Shown in pieces: positions 1-5,481 of a stretch of DNA of 8,298 nucleotides. The stretch is taken from assembly GCA_023446865.1 (NCBI GenBank), contig JAEXPL010000330.1:1-8298 (forward strand), in the 5' to 3' direction. Below the pieces are notes generated by a model, which searched no databases, was not told the DNA's origin, and saw nothing but the letters and a program-made list of their open reading frames with translations. Origin of the DNA: Verrucomicrobiota bacterium (GTDB lineage Bacteria; Verrucomicrobiota; Verrucomicrobiia; Opitutales; Opitutaceae). Position 1 is the stretch's first letter; the number at the start of each line of letters is the position of its first letter. The position numbers and the translations under genes were made by a program.

Positions 1-72
1 CACCAACTGCATCGCGCGTCGGCGGGCCGCGCCGAGCTGTTCTTTGGTCATTTTGCGTCCGTCTTCCTTCAT
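1..72 (-). CDS. IS630-type transposase, N-terminal start (partial, runs off left edge)
   Basis: Reading leftward from the ATG at 72, 24 codons are open to the window edge and begin MKEDGRKMTKEQLGAARRRA. An acidic MK.D.RK start, a short helix and then an R..AM/V..V stretch resembles the N-terminal helix-turn-helix start of many IS630-family transposases. A purine-rich GAGG lies just upstream of the ATG. The catalytic DDE domain is outside the window, so intactness cannot be judged. The insertion-sequence end would be expected within about 60 bp upstream, around 110-126, where the sequence becomes AT-rich (ATTAATAGCTA) and offers the TA dinucleotides IS630 elements target. Alternative: any other small HTH-type protein. 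The evidence is one short N-terminus, so the family call is tentative. Confidence 0.5.
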   Translation of the reverse strand, partial: MKEDGRKMTKEQLGAARRRAMQLV

Positions 73-313
73 GACCTCAAGCACAGCACATTTCAGAAAG
101 AGGCGCTATCATTTTGCCGGATTAATAGCTAGAAGTCAGAAGCACCAGCCATGATCTGTCGACGGATGTGCGATCCAAAGATACAAGCCCAAGAGAGCAT
201 GCATCTGGCTCTTGACGGAAGGGTCTCGGTGCTGGCGGGGGTACCGGCGTCCGCGCGCGGGGGCGCGGAGCAGAATCGCTGCTCTTGCGCGCAGCGCCAC
301 ATCGCGCGTGGTA

Positions 314-1546
314 TCACGCCGTCTTCAGCACGCTGCCGAGGAGCTCGACGCTCTTGGCGAGGTCGGCGGGGGTGGCGGTGAGCGGCGGGAGGAAGCGGAT
401 GGTGTTGTTGCCGGCGAGGGGGCAGAGCATGCCGGCGGCGCGCAGCTTCGCGTTGAAGGGCGCGGGATCGGCCTGGAAGCCGAGGCCGACCATGTAGCCG
501 AGACCGCGGACTTCCTTCAGCGTCTTCGGGAAGTCGGCGACGAGCTGCGCGAGCGCGGCGTGCCACGCGGGGGCGTTGCGGCGCACGTTGCCCATGAGGT
601 CTTCCTTCTCGATCGTGTCGATCACGGCGAGCGCGGCGGCGCAGGCGAGCGGCGTGCCGCCGAAGGTGGTGCCGTGCGAGCCCGGCTGGAAGTATTCGGC
701 GAACGGTTCGCGCACCCAGATCGCGCCGATGGGCATGCCGCCGCCGAGGCCCTTGGCCATCGAGAGGGCGTCCGGAACGATGCCGTAGTGCTGGAAGCCG
801 TAGAACTGGCCCGTGCGGCCGATGCCGCATTGGACCTCGTCGAGCAGCAGCAGCAGGCCGCGCTCGTCGCAGAGTTTGCGCAAGCCGACGAGAAACTCGG
901 GCGTGGCGGGCGTGACGCCGCTCTCGCCCTGGATCGGCTCGACGAGGATGGCGGCGGTGGAGTCGTCGACGAGGTCGACGAAGCTCTGGAGGTTGTTGAA
1001 CTCGCCGGCGGCGAAGGTCTCCACCATCGGGCGGAAGCCCTTCTGGATCTTCTCCTGCACGGTGGCGCTCATGCTGCCGAAGGTGCGGCCGTGGAAGGCG
1101 TTCTTGGCGACGAGGACCTTGAAGCGTTTCCCTTCCTCGTGCGTGGTGTTGTAGCCGTGGAGGCGGGAGAGCTTGATCAGCGCCTCGTTGGCCTCGGCGC
1201 CGCTGTTGCAGAAGAAGGCGCGGCCGGGGCCGGCCTGCTGCACGACCCGGCGGGCGAGCTCGCCCTGGAGTGGGTTGCGGAAGAGGTTGCTCACGTGGAC
1301 GAGCTGCGCGGCCTGCGTCTGCACGGCCTTGACCCACGCCGGGTGCGAGTGGCCGAGGGCGGTGACGGCGATGCCAGAGGTGAAGTCGAGGTACTCGGTG
1401 CCGCGATCATCCCAGACCCGGCAGCCCTCGCCGCGCACGAGCGTCAGGGCGGCGCGGGCGTAGTTCTTCATCACGTAGGCGTCATAGTGCGCCTCGGTGG
1501 CCGCGGCGGCGACGGCCGGAGCGGGAGCGAAGGTCTGGTTGTTCAT
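314..1546 (-). CDS. argD: Acetylornithine aminotransferase ArgD
   Basis: This is a cytoplasmic PLP enzyme of arginine biosynthesis that interconverts N-acetylglutamate 5-semialdehyde plus glutamate with N2-acetylornithine plus 2-oxoglutarate; many ArgDs also serve as the lysine-pathway DapC. The 410 residues are full length for a class-III aminotransferase. Visible motifs are FTSGIAVTALGHSHP (55-69), phosphate-binding SGAEAN (115-120), NAFHGRT (149-155), EPIQGE (203-208), LLDEVQCGIGRTG (234-246) with D236 for the pyridine nitrogen, SMAKGLGGG with the Schiff-base lysine K265, GTTFGG (292-297) and R384 in RFLPPL. The start is the first ATG. A later Met26, just before the conserved NYAR/VRGEG segment, is a possible alternative, as the first 25 residues are Ala-rich and poorly conserved in character. 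There is no Shine-Dalgarno sequence; a 14-bp tandem repeat touches the ATG. It lies downstream of argB in the same direction, separated by 462 bp. Confidence 0.96.
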   Translation of the reverse strand: MNNQTFAPAPAVAAAATEAHYDAYVMKNYARAALTLVRGEGCRVWDDRGTEYLDFTSGIAVTALGHSHPAWVKAVQTQAAQLVHVSNLFRNPLQGELARRVVQQAGPGRAFFCNSGAEANEALIKLSRLHGYNTTHEEGKRFKVLVAKNAFHGRTFGSMSATVQEKIQKGFRPMVETFAAGEFNNLQSFVDLVDDSTAAILVEPIQGESGVTPATPEFLVGLRKLCDERGLLLLLDEVQCGIGRTGQFYGFQHYGIVPDALSMAKGLGGGMPIGAIWVREPFAEYFQPGSHGTTFGGTPLACAAALAVIDTIEKEDLMGNVRRNAPAWHAALAQLVADFPKTLKEVRGLGYMVGLGFQADPAPFNAKLRAAGMLCPLAGNNTIRFLPPLTATPADLAKSVELLGSVLKTA

Positions 1547-1574
1547 GCGGATTTCGGAATGCGGATTGCGGAAA
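1547..1574. repeat. 14-bp tandem duplication directly upstream of argD
   Basis: Two adjacent 14-mers, GCGGATTTCGGAAT (1547-1560) and GCGGATTGCGGAAA (1561-1574), match at 12 of 14 positions. The first copy touches the argD initiation codon, so on the mRNA the repeat fills the region where a ribosome binding site would be. It has no AGGAGG-like core on the coding strand. Confidence 0.7.
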
Positions 1575-1644
1575 GGGAGGACGGTACGGGAGGCGATGGC
1601 TGGCGCCGGGAGGGAGACTGAGCGATCCGGAGCGAATCTGGAAC

Positions 1645-1666
1645 TCAGGAAATCAGGAAACGGAAT
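1645..1666. repeat. 22-bp direct repeat, copy 1
   Basis: This copy matches 1875-1896 at 20 of 22 positions, including the identical 16-mer AATCAGGAAACGGAAT. It begins with a perfect tandem octamer, TCAGGAAA twice (1645-1660). The two copies flank a 208-bp segment. Confidence 0.75.
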
Positions 1667-1810
1667 ATCGCCGGGCGATGGCGCGGCGGGCGGTGCGATG
1701 CAGTGCGGGGCCGGGCCGGATTCACCGAAGCCGACTACAGGAGTTGGCGACGACTCATCGTCGCAGAAGGATTTCCTGCTGGAGCATGTGCATCGGTTGT
1801 TGGAACGGAA

Positions 1811-1844
1811 CAGGCGGCGCGGAGTTCAATGCCGGCGCCGCCTG
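1811..1844. repeat. Perfect 10-bp inverted repeat (hairpin)
   Basis: CAGGCGGCGC (1811-1820) is the exact reverse complement of GCGCCGCCTG (1835-1844), with a 14-nt loop. The hairpin is very GC-rich, lies inside the segment bracketed by the direct repeats, and has no T-tract on either side, so it is not a canonical terminator. It could be a transcript-stabilising or pausing structure between argB and argD, or part of a small repeat element. Confidence 0.65.
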
Positions 1845-1874
1845 CGGAGGAATTCGGAAGACGAAATGTCGAAA

Positions 1875-1896
1875 TCAAGGAATCAGGAAACGGAAT
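1875..1896. repeat. 22-bp direct repeat, copy 2
   Basis: Second copy of the repeat at 1645-1666, with two substitutions in the first octamer (TCAAGGAA instead of TCAGGAAA). It ends 13 bp before the bipartite inverted repeat at 1910-1963. Confidence 0.75.
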
Positions 1897-1909
1897 GAGG
1901 AGCGCCAGT

Positions 1910-1963
1910 GGTAGGGCGATCTCTCCGAAACCGCCGCGGACGTTTCGGAGACGCGTCCCTACC
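1910..1963. repeat. Bipartite REP-like inverted repeat
   Basis: Two 22-bp arms (1910-1931 and 1942-1963) face each other across a 10-bp GC-rich centre. The outer heptamers GGTAGGG/CCCTACC and the inner octamers TCCGAAAC/GTTTCGGA are perfectly complementary, while five of the seven positions between them do not pair (one of these could form a G-U pair). This gives a long stem with an internal bubble. The compact intergenic architecture resembles dispersed REP-type elements; copy number elsewhere in the genome cannot be seen from this window. Confidence 0.7.
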
Positions 1964-1987
1964 GCGGCTGCCCGGAGTCGCGGCCTA

Positions 1988-2012
1988 ATGAACGCGCCCG
2001 AGGCGCGTTCAT
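1988..2012 (-). terminator. Terminator-like stem containing the argB stop codon
   Basis: ATGAACGCGC (1988-1997) pairs perfectly with GCGCGTTCAT (2003-2012) around a 5-nt loop. On the minus strand the argB TGA (2011-2009) lies inside the 5' arm of this stem. No run of T follows, so efficient intrinsic termination is uncertain; it may instead protect the 3' end or cause partial termination before argD. Confidence 0.5.
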
Positions 2013-2890
2013 CCCTGCACGATCTCGGTGCCGATGCCCTTGTCGGTGAAGATCTCGAGCAGGAGGCTGTGAGGGAGGCGGCCGTCGATGAAGTGAACGC
2101 GTTGCACGCCTTCCTCGAGGGCGCGCACGGCGCTGGCGACCTTCGGGCGCATGCCCTTGTCGATCACACCTGTCTTCTTCAGGCCATCAACCTGGCTGAC
2201 CTTGAGCGTCGAGATGAGTGAGTTCGGGTCGGACGGGTTGGAGAGCAGGCCGGGGACGTCGCTCATGTAGACGAGGCGGCGGGCATTGAGCGCGGCGGCG
2301 ACGCGCCCGGCGGCGACGTCGGCGTTGATGTTGTAGGGGTGGCCGGCCTCGTCCTCCGCGACGGGAGAGATGACGGGGATGAGGCCCTCGGAGATCTCCT
2401 TCTTGATGACCTTCACGCGTACCTCGGTGACATCGCCCACGAAGCCGAGGTCGACGGTGTTGCCGTCGTCGTCGACGGTGAGCTTCTCGCAGAGGAGCAC
2501 GCTGTCGCCAGGAAGGCCCGACGGCTTGCCGCGGGCGAGGGCGATCGCGTGGCAGACATCCTTGTTCACGATCTCGTCGAGGGTACGCTTGACGATCTTG
2601 ATCGTGGCGTCGTCGGTGACGCGCATGCCGTTGACGAAGTTGGCCTTCAGGCCGGACTCGGCCATGGCCTTGGTGATGGCCTTGCCGCCGCCGTGCACGA
2701 CAACGACGTGGATGCCGACGGCCGCGAGAAACGCGATATCCACGGCGACGCGGTTGCGCACCTCGGGGTTGGGGTCGTCCATGAAACTGCCGCCGTACTT
2801 CACCACGAAGGTCGAGCCGCGGAAGTCTTGGATGTAGGGGAGGGCCTCGAGGAGCACCCGGGCTTTCGCCGTGATTTCAGCAACGTCCAT
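2009..2890 (-). CDS. argB: Acetylglutamate kinase ArgB (arginine-sensitive type)
   Basis: ArgB phosphorylates N-acetyl-L-glutamate with ATP, the second step of the acetylated arginine pathway, in the cytoplasm. The 293-residue protein is full length for the amino-acid-kinase family. It shows KYGGS (31-35) with the phosphate-binding lysine K31, VVVVHGGGK (62-70), the substrate loop NGMRVT (87-92) with R90, YNINADVAAGRVA (186-198), YMSDVPGL (208-215) and GMRPK (246-250) with K250. It has the N-terminal helix preceding the kinase fold (about 1-22, LLEALPYIQDF) and the C-terminal DGRLPHSLLLEIFTDKGIGT segment (269-288). These mark the hexameric class inhibited by arginine rather than the short E. 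coli-type dimer. The start is the only ATG that includes this helix; no Shine-Dalgarno is present. The stop codon is embedded in a hairpin. Confidence 0.97.
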   Translation of the reverse strand: MDVAEITAKARVLLEALPYIQDFRGSTFVVKYGGSFMDDPNPEVRNRVAVDIAFLAAVGIHVVVVHGGGKAITKAMAESGLKANFVNGMRVTDDATIKIVKRTLDEIVNKDVCHAIALARGKPSGLPGDSVLLCEKLTVDDDGNTVDLGFVGDVTEVRVKVIKKEISEGLIPVISPVAEDEAGHPYNINADVAAGRVAAALNARRLVYMSDVPGLLSNPSDPNSLISTLKVSQVDGLKKTGVIDKGMRPKVASAVRALEEGVQRVHFIDGRLPHSLLLEIFTDKGIGTEIVQG

Positions 2891-3026
2891 TTCGGATCAA
2901 AGGCACCCCGCGCACGCCAACCGCGCCGCGGAGGCGGCGTTGTGTGTCGGTGTGGCGAAGACAATCGCGGGCGTGCTCACTGTTGAAAGGGCACTGGTCC
3001 TAGGGGCGCGCCGCCATGCTGACCAG

Positions 3027-3074
3027 AAAAAACCCGGGCGGTGGCGACCGACGGCCTCGGGGTGTCGTCGGCCG
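3027..3074 (-). terminator. Possible terminator downstream of nhaR-like gene
   Basis: On the minus strand, about 27 nt after the regulator's stop codon, a 9-bp GC-rich stem forms between 3074-3066 and 3053-3045, with one G-U pair and a 12-nt loop. It is followed by CGCCCGGG and a run of six T (3032-3027). The stem ends about 12 nt before the T-run, so the geometry is imperfect. It would insulate argB (start 2890) from read-through of the regulator gene. Confidence 0.4.
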
Positions 3075-3100
3075 GCCGCCTCATCGATCGAGCAATCCGG

Positions 3101-3997
3101 TCACCCGAAGACTAGCCGGCGTGCGTGGCCGGTGAGGATCGAGACGACGGGGTGGGTGATCTTCCGCTCGGCGGTGATGGCGTAGAACTCCTCGCGGCAG
3201 TTCTCGGCGGCGCCGATCTCGCGCAGACCGTAACGGTCGATCGCCTCCTGGACGACAACGCTGGGCACGGGGACCACTCCCTGTTCCTGCGCGGCCATCA
3301 CCTTCATCAGCGCGAGGTCCTCGAACTCGGCGACGACGCGGGGCGCGATCTTCCGGGAGCGAAACCACGCCTCCAGGGCGCGGCGCAGGGGGGAGTTCTC
3401 GATCGGCAGCAGCGCCGGGGCGTCGTCGAGCGACTTCGGGAAGCCGCGGCGCAGGCGTTGGGCCAGCGACGGTGCGGCGCAGAAGGTGACCGCCGACTCG
3501 CCGAGCCGGTGGTTGAAGGCGCGGAACTTCACGCTGCTCGACGCCGGTTCGTCGGCGAGGACGATGTCGAGGCGGTGCGTGCCGAGCTGGGCGAGCAGCT
3601 CGTCGATCTTGCCTTCGCGGCAGACGAGGTGCACCGCGGAAAGCTCGAGCGCGGGCTTGAGAATCTCGTAGGTGACGAGCTTGGGCAGCGAGTCCGCGAC
3701 GCCCACGTGGAGCTTGAGCGCGCGCTCGGTGGGGCGCTGCTTGAGCGAACTCACGAGGTCGTTGCCCAGGCCGAAGATCTCGTCGGCGTGGCGCAGCGCG
3801 ATCTGGCCGGCGTCGGTGAGGACGTTGCGGCGGCCGCTGCGCCGGAAGAGCTTCACGTCGAGCGCCTCCTCGAGCTCGCGGATCTGGGCGGAGATCGACG
3901 GTGGGGAGACGTGGAGTTTGGCGGCGGCCTGCTGGAGGCCGCCCTCCCGGGCGACGGTCCAGAAATAGCGCAGATGGTGGTAGTTCAGCCATTCCAT
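3101..3997 (-). CDS. nhaR: NhaR-like LysR-family transcriptional regulator
   Basis: This 298-residue DNA-binding regulator has a LysR winged helix-turn-helix at about 5-63 (NYHHLRYFWTVAREGG, AAAKLHVSPPSISAQIRELE, TDAG) and an inducer-binding domain after about residue 93. It shares unusual stretches with E. coli NhaR: NYxHLxYFW at the start, GVADSLPK (99-106), EFEDLALMK (224-232) and EEFYAITAERKITHP (269-283, compare EEYHAIFAERMIQHP). NhaR activates Na+/H+ antiporter genes in response to Na+ or Li+. The start at 3997 is chosen because it reproduces the NhaR N-terminus; the frame is open to an ATG at 4105, but that extension would run over the probable operator. It diverges from the hpf-like/terC genes, and no antiporter gene is in the window, so the signal and targets are inferred. 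LysR family is certain; the NhaR subgroup is likely. Confidence 0.85.
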   Translation of the reverse strand: MEWLNYHHLRYFWTVAREGGLQQAAAKLHVSPPSISAQIRELEEALDVKLFRRSGRRNVLTDAGQIALRHADEIFGLGNDLVSSLKQRPTERALKLHVGVADSLPKLVTYEILKPALELSAVHLVCREGKIDELLAQLGTHRLDIVLADEPASSSVKFRAFNHRLGESAVTFCAAPSLAQRLRRGFPKSLDDAPALLPIENSPLRRALEAWFRSRKIAPRVVAEFEDLALMKVMAAQEQGVVPVPSVVVQEAIDRYGLREIGAAENCREEFYAITAERKITHPVVSILTGHARRLVFG

Positions 3998-4011
3998 GGT
4001 GGTCCAATCGG

Positions 4012-4026
4012 TTAGGGTAATCCTAA
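4012..4026. promoter_or_regulatory. Candidate LysR-type operator (T-N11-A dyad)
   Basis: TTAGG-GTAAT-CCTAA is a perfect 5-bp dyad with a 5-bp spacer and contains the T-N11-A pattern (T4013, A4025) of LysR-family boxes. It lies 15 bp upstream of the nhaR-like start and 98 bp upstream of the hpf-like start, in the most AT-rich stretch of the divergent region (about 4012-4060). That is where an autoregulating LysR protein that also controls the divergent gene would bind. I could not fix -35/-10 boxes with confidence on either strand. Confidence 0.5.
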
Positions 4027-4124
4027 ACGAAAGCAAGAAAACGGGTATTAGTCGAAATAAGCGGCCCGCGGTATGGTGCGCCGTCCACCAATCCGACCTC
4101 CGCAATCAACGATCCACTGATCCT

Positions 4125-4472
4125 ATGAAGCTCATCGTTCAACACGCCAACCTCCGCGCCTCCGAACGTCTCGATCGCTGGATCGAGGAGTGTCTCGCGG
4201 GCCTGCTGCCGCTGGTCCGGATCGAGGAGGCGCGCGTGCGCCTCGAATACGTGCCCGCGGCGAGCCCGGCCTACCGCGCCTCCGCCCACCTGCTCATCCC
4301 CGGCCCGGACCTCCGGTTCGAGGCGGTCGACCACACGCCGCAGAACGCCTTCGCGAAGGTGCTCGCTCAGCTCAAGGCCGGCGCGATCCACCGTGCGGCC
4401 CGGCGCCTGCGCAAGAACCTCCTCGCCCCGCGCCTGACCGTCCACGGTCGCGTCGCCGGCTCCCGCAACTGA
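4125..4472 (+). CDS. HPF/RaiA-like ribosome-associated protein (short form)
   Basis: The 115-residue basic protein has the layout of the ribosome hibernation/sigma-54 modulation domain: a first strand MKLIVQHANLRA (1-12), a helix SERLDRWIEECLAGLLPL (13-30), strands around 34-44 (EEARVRLEYV) and 51-60 (RASAHLLIPG), then LRFEAVDHTPQNAFAKVLAQLK (63-84), which corresponds to the usual 'hAxdxxxdxYaAIdxxxxkLexQL' segment. A Lys/Arg-rich tail follows (IHRAARRLRKN). Such proteins bind the 30S decoding site and silence or dimerise ribosomes under stress. The length fits short HPF or YfiA and lacks the extra C-terminal dimerisation domain of long HPF. The start has no Shine-Dalgarno. It is the first gene after the divergent regulator, 31 bp before terC. 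The assignment rests on fold pattern, so a diverged paralogue with another role is possible. Confidence 0.65.
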   Translation: MKLIVQHANLRASERLDRWIEECLAGLLPLVRIEEARVRLEYVPAASPAYRASAHLLIPGPDLRFEAVDHTPQNAFAKVLAQLKAGAIHRAARRLRKNLLAPRLTVHGRVAGSRN

Positions 4473-4503
4473 TCGCCCCTTCCGCACTCTCGGCTCCTCC
4501 TCG

Positions 4504-5445
4504 ATGACCACGACCTTCTGGCTCTGGACCGGCTTCAACCTCTTCGTCCTGGTGATGCTGGCGATCGACCTCGGCGTCTTCCACCGGAAGTCCCACACGG
4601 TGGGCTTCAAGGAGGCGCTCGGGTGGACCGCCACCTGGATCACCCTCGCGCTGTGCTTCAACGCCGGCGTCTGGTACTTCGCCGGCGGCCCGAAGGCCCT
4701 CGAGTTCCTCACCGGCTACGTGATCGAGTACTCGCTGAGCGCGGACAACGTCTTCGTCTTCGCGATGCTCTTCGCGTACTTCGCGGTGCCCGCGCAGTAC
4801 CAGCACAAGGTCCTGTTCTGGGGCATCCTCGGGGCGCTGGTCATGCGCCTGGGCATGATCCTGCTCGGCACGGCGCTGATCACCAAGTTCGCCTGGATCA
4901 TCTACGTGTTCGGCGCGTTCCTGATCTTCACCGGCATCAAGATGCTGCTGAAGAGCGACGAGGAGATCCATCCCGAGCGCAACCCGCTCGTGCGTCTCTT
5001 CAAGCGGTTCATGCCGGTGACACCCCAGTTCCGCGGCGACCGCTTCTTCGTGCGAGAGAGCGGTGTGCTCTTCGCCACCCCGCTCTTCGTGGTGCTGCTC
5101 CTCGTCGAGTTCAGCGACGTGATCTTCGCGGTCGACTCGATTCCGGCGATCTTCGCCGTCACGAGCGACCCGTTCATCGTATACACCTCGAACGTCTTCG
5201 CGATCCTCGGTCTGCGTTCGCTCTACTTCGCCCTCGCGGGGATGATGGACAAGTTCCACTACCTCAAGACCGGCTTGGGCATCGTGCTCAGTTTCGTGGG
5301 CGTGAAGATGCTCCTGGCCCACACCGCCTACAAGATCGACACCCTCGTCTCGCTCGGGGTGATCGTCGCGATCCTCGCGACCTCGGTCGCCGTCTCCCTC
5401 CTTCGCCCGCGGAAGGTGGAACCTGCCGCGGCCGGACGCGTCTGA
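4504..5445 (+). CDS. terC: TerC/Alx-family integral membrane metal-homeostasis protein
   Basis: The 313-residue inner-membrane protein has about eight to nine hydrophobic segments (roughly 7-24, 41-60, 67-93, 103-122, 128-149, 186-202, 206-220, 228-246, 257-272, 281-301). It carries the family's two acidic signature regions: EYSLSADNVFVF (75-86; E75, D81, N82) and VEFSDVIFAVDSIPAIFAVTSD (201-222; E202, D205, D211), followed by FIVYTSNVFAILGLRSLYF (224-242). These repeated acidic motifs in the membrane are thought to bind the transported ion. The length and the NVFAILGLRSLYF block match the E. coli Alx type, linked to Mn2+ export and alkaline-pH induction, better than plasmid tellurite TerC. 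It starts at the first ATG after a pyrimidine-rich leader (CTCCTCCTCG) with no Shine-Dalgarno. It is flanked at 31 and 36 bp by the hpf-like and YkvA genes. The 31-bp gap leaves no room for a yybP-ykoY riboswitch before it, and none is evident before 4125. Confidence 0.93.
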   Translation: MTTTFWLWTGFNLFVLVMLAIDLGVFHRKSHTVGFKEALGWTATWITLALCFNAGVWYFAGGPKALEFLTGYVIEYSLSADNVFVFAMLFAYFAVPAQYQHKVLFWGILGALVMRLGMILLGTALITKFAWIIYVFGAFLIFTGIKMLLKSDEEIHPERNPLVRLFKRFMPVTPQFRGDRFFVRESGVLFATPLFVVLLLVEFSDVIFAVDSIPAIFAVTSDPFIVYTSNVFAILGLRSLYFALAGMMDKFHYLKTGLGIVLSFVGVKMLLAHTAYKIDTLVSLGVIVAILATSVAVSLLRPRKVEPAAAGRV

Positions 5446-5481
5446 TCCGCCACACTCTCCCCCTTTCACTCCCAACTACCC

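Larger units (their letters stand above)
1547..2008. other. argB-argD intergenic region, repeat-rich, no supported gene
   Basis: These 462 bp separate two genes of the same pathway read in the same direction. They hold a tandem duplication at 1547-1574, a direct-repeat pair at 1645-1666 and 1875-1896, a hairpin at 1811-1844, a bipartite inverted repeat at 1910-1963 and most of the terminator-like stem at 1988-2012. Open frames exist on both strands, but none shows a protein family signature. The minus-strand frame continuous with argD is open upstream without a Met; its residues are Pro/Ser-rich and look like translated GC-rich spacer. Confidence 0.7.

Noticed and set aside
212..1621. Long plus-strand open frame (469 codons) opposite argD
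   Set aside because: It is the antisense shadow of argD in GC-rich DNA. The composition is low-complexity Glu/Gly/Ala/Arg with no domain, while the minus frame gives a textbook ArgD.
1703..2221. Plus-strand open frame across the argB-argD spacer
   Set aside because: It runs through both the repeat elements and the 3' end of argB on the opposite strand, and shows no domain. I also considered a REP-associated transposase remnant and found none of its motifs.
2339..2986. Plus-strand open frame opposite argB
   Set aside because: Antisense shadow of argB; Asp/Val/His-rich repetitive composition and no family signature.
3998..4105. N-terminal extension of the NhaR-like regulator to an ATG at 4105
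   Set aside because: It would add 36 residues absent from the NhaR family and would run over the predicted operator and divergent promoter. The start at 3997 matches the family.
3998..4124. yybP-ykoY manganese/alkaline riboswitch upstream of the hpf-terC genes
   Set aside because: Sought because alx-type genes often have one. I see no matching conserved core or three-way junction in this 127-bp region, and the 31-bp hpf-terC gap is too short.
4372..5475. Minus-strand 367-codon frame opposite terC
   Set aside because: Glu/Asp/Arg/His-rich antisense shadow of a clear membrane-protein gene.
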